DNA of 7,370 bases from Bacteroidales bacterium (GTDB lineage: Bacteria; Bacteroidota; Bacteroidia; Bacteroidales; UBA932), in NCBI GenBank assembly GCA_016283985.1, contig JAEENZ010000011.1, positions 1 to 7,370 on the forward strand, written 5' to 3'. Of the stretch, positions 6,409 through 7,370 are shown piece by piece (position 1 is the first letter of the stretch; each line of letters starts with the position of its first letter). Below the pieces are notes generated by a model. That model worked only from the letters and a program-made list of their open reading frames with translations. It was not told the origin of the DNA and did no database searches. The translations under genes and the position numbers were made by a program.

Positions 6409-6418
6409 CTTAATATAT
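6409..6418. repeat. Right copy of a 10-bp direct repeat CTTAATATAT
   Basis: This is identical to 3452-3461 and in the same orientation. It lies 57 bp upstream of the Rpn start codon (6352), in the spacer before the symporter promoter. Confidence 0.3.
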
Positions 6419-6477
6419 GTTTCTGCTGACGATTGTGTGTTTTTGTTTGACCATAAAATAAATCTTCTGTTTCGCCT

Positions 6478-6498
6478 AAACTTAAATAGTATAAGTTT
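6478..6498. repeat. Inverted repeat overlapping the symporter -33 box (possible operator)
   Basis: AAACTTA (6478-6484) and TAAGTTT (6492-6498) are perfect 7-bp arms with a 7-nt spacer. The right arm contains part of the -33 TTTG of the symporter promoter. This is a plausible dimeric regulator site; chance is not excluded in A+T-rich DNA. Confidence 0.4.
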
Positions 6499-6525
6499 GC
6501 CATACGCTAAAAATACCTATCTTTG
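6496..6525 (+). promoter_or_regulatory. Bacteroidota sigma-70 promoter of the symporter gene
   Basis: TTTG (6496-6499), an 18-nt spacer and TATCTTTG (6518-6525) match the TTTG/TAnnTTTG consensus closely. The -7 box ends only 4 nt before the ATG at 6530, so the transcript should be leaderless or nearly so. The 6401-6529 spacer shows no additional gene that I can support. Confidence 0.8.
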
Positions 6526-6529
6526 AAAT

Positions 6530-7370
6530 ATGAAAAAACTCAAACTCGGCCTTTTCGTCAAAGTCCTCATAGCAATAGCATGCGGTGCGCTGCTGGGAAT
6601 GGTGGCGCCGGAGGTGCTGGTGCGCATTTTCAAGACCTTCAACACCCTGTTCGCTCAGCTGCTCAAGTTCATAGTGCCGCTGCTGGTCCTGGGGCTGGTG
6701 ACTCCAGCCATCGCCAATGTTGGACGCGGTGCGGGCAAGATGCTGCTGGCAGTGCTGGCCATCGCATACCTGTCCACCATCTGCTCGGGCTTCTTCGCCC
6801 ATATGTGCGGATCTAACCTGATGCCGCATTACCTGCAGGCCGGGGAGCTTTCGGCCGAGACTATGTCCGCGAAGGAATTCCTGCCGTATTTCGACCTCAA
6901 GATCCCTCCGCTCTGCGACATAATGACCGCCCTCGTGCTCTCGTTCATGCTGGGCGTGGGAATGATTTTCATCGGCTCGGGCGCCCTCAAGAAGGGCTTC
7001 GATGAGTTCGGGGAGATCATCAAGCTCACCATCGAAAAGGCCATCATCCCCCTGCTGCCTTGGTACATCTTCACCATGATGTGTGAGATGAGTGCCAAGG
7101 GGGTGATTTCCGTGGTGCTGGGCTCCGGCGCCAAGATTATTCTCACCGGGGTGGTGCTGACGCTGATTTGGCTGGTGATCCAGTACTGCATCGCCGGCGC
7201 GATAGCCGGGAAGAACCCCTTCAAGTGCCTTTGGAACATGATTCCGGCCTACCTGACCGCATTCTCCATCTGCTCCTCCTCCGCCGCCATCCCGGTCACC
7301 GCCTCGTGCGCGAAGAAGAACGGGCTGGAGGATGATATAGTGGATTTCACCATCCCCCTCTGCTCCACCG
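6530..7370 (+). CDS. DAACS/SDF-family dicarboxylate/amino acid:cation symporter, 3' end cut by window edge
   Basis: The frame is open for 280 codons to the window edge; the family is usually about 400 residues, so roughly the last third is missing. It is an inner-membrane secondary transporter taking up dicarboxylates or acidic/neutral amino acids with Na+ or H+. Hydrophobic segments appear near 8-27, 39-62, 69-92, 129-150, 170-188 and 200-226. The start MKKLKLGLFVKVLIAIACG and FIVPLLVLGLVTPAIANVG (48-66) fit TM1 and TM2. SSSAAIPVT at 249-257 is the serine-rich re-entrant loop HP1, and FTIPLCST at 273-280 corresponds to the start of TM7, where the NMDGT cation-site motif should follow off the edge. 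The ATG at 6530 is fixed by promoter spacing and the TM1 start. The substrate cannot be assigned. Confidence 0.9.
   Translation, partial: MKKLKLGLFVKVLIAIACGALLGMVAPEVLVRIFKTFNTLFAQLLKFIVPLLVLGLVTPAIANVGRGAGKMLLAVLAIAYLSTICSGFFAHMCGSNLMPHYLQAGELSAETMSAKEFLPYFDLKIPPLCDIMTALVLSFMLGVGMIFIGSGALKKGFDEFGEIIKLTIEKAIIPLLPWYIFTMMCEMSAKGVISVVLGSGAKIILTGVVLTLIWLVIQYCIAGAIAGKNPFKCLWNMIPAYLTAFSICSSSAAIPVTASCAKKNGLEDDIVDFTIPLCST

Noticed and set aside
6288..6503. 71-codon minus-strand open frame overlapping the Rpn gene start
   Set aside because: It is in a different frame from Rpn, has no recognisable sequence and mostly covers intergenic DNA. No promoter was found for it.
1..7370. CRISPR arrays, tRNA/rRNA genes, insertion-sequence ends
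   Set aside because: I saw no regularly spaced repeats, cloverleaf-type sequence or DDE/tyrosine/serine recombinase. The Rpn 'putative transposase' label alone does not make a mobile element.

Overview
The window looks like a gut- or anaerobe-type Bacteroidales chromosome. The evidence is Bacteroidota-style promoter boxes (TAnnTTTG) in front of several genes, almost no Shine-Dalgarno sequences, a Bacteroidota-typical Rpn-family PD-(D/E)XK protein, and a secreted GH125 mannosidase. I cannot fix the genus from sequence alone. Most of the window is G+C-rich (about 70% in 2461-2520), but the middle is clearly lower (about 47% in 3541-3600 and 43% in 4921-4980).

Layout. On the minus strand, 2012-672 encodes an L-cysteine desulfidase (UPF0597/CyuA family). 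Its TGA overlaps by 4 bases (ATGA) the start of a secreted alpha/beta-hydrolase esterase that runs off the left edge (675-1). Divergently, on the plus strand, 2043-3428 encodes a secreted GH125 exo-alpha-mannosidase. The two divergent genes share only 30 bp, which holds back-to-back -7 boxes, each 5 nt from its start codon. A bidirectional hairpin terminator (3464-3491) closes this part.

The lower-GC block (about 3429-6529) carries two minus-strand genes. One is a GHKL/Bergerat-fold ATPase resembling prokaryotic MORC/HSP90-like proteins (5111-3519). The other is an Rpn-family PD-(D/E)XK nuclease, or 'putative transposase' (6352-5408). They are separated by 296 bp holding two terminator-like hairpins and a promoter for the ATPase, so they are neighbours but probably not one operon. 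A 10-bp direct repeat (CTTAATATAT) lies outside both genes, one copy at each end of the block. Together these features suggest an acquired accessory or defence-type insertion between metabolic genes.

At the right edge, a plus-strand DAACS/SDF-family dicarboxylate/amino-acid:cation symporter begins at 6530 from a clear Bacteroidota promoter and runs off the window.

How the genes work together: the desulfidase releases sulfide, ammonia and pyruvate from cysteine, the esterase and mannosidase act outside the cytoplasm on esters and mannosides, and the symporter imports small anionic solutes. No shared pathway is evident. The most notable points are the apparently leaderless promoters, the MORC-like ATPase next to an Rpn nuclease in a compositionally distinct block, and the heavily structured spacer between them.
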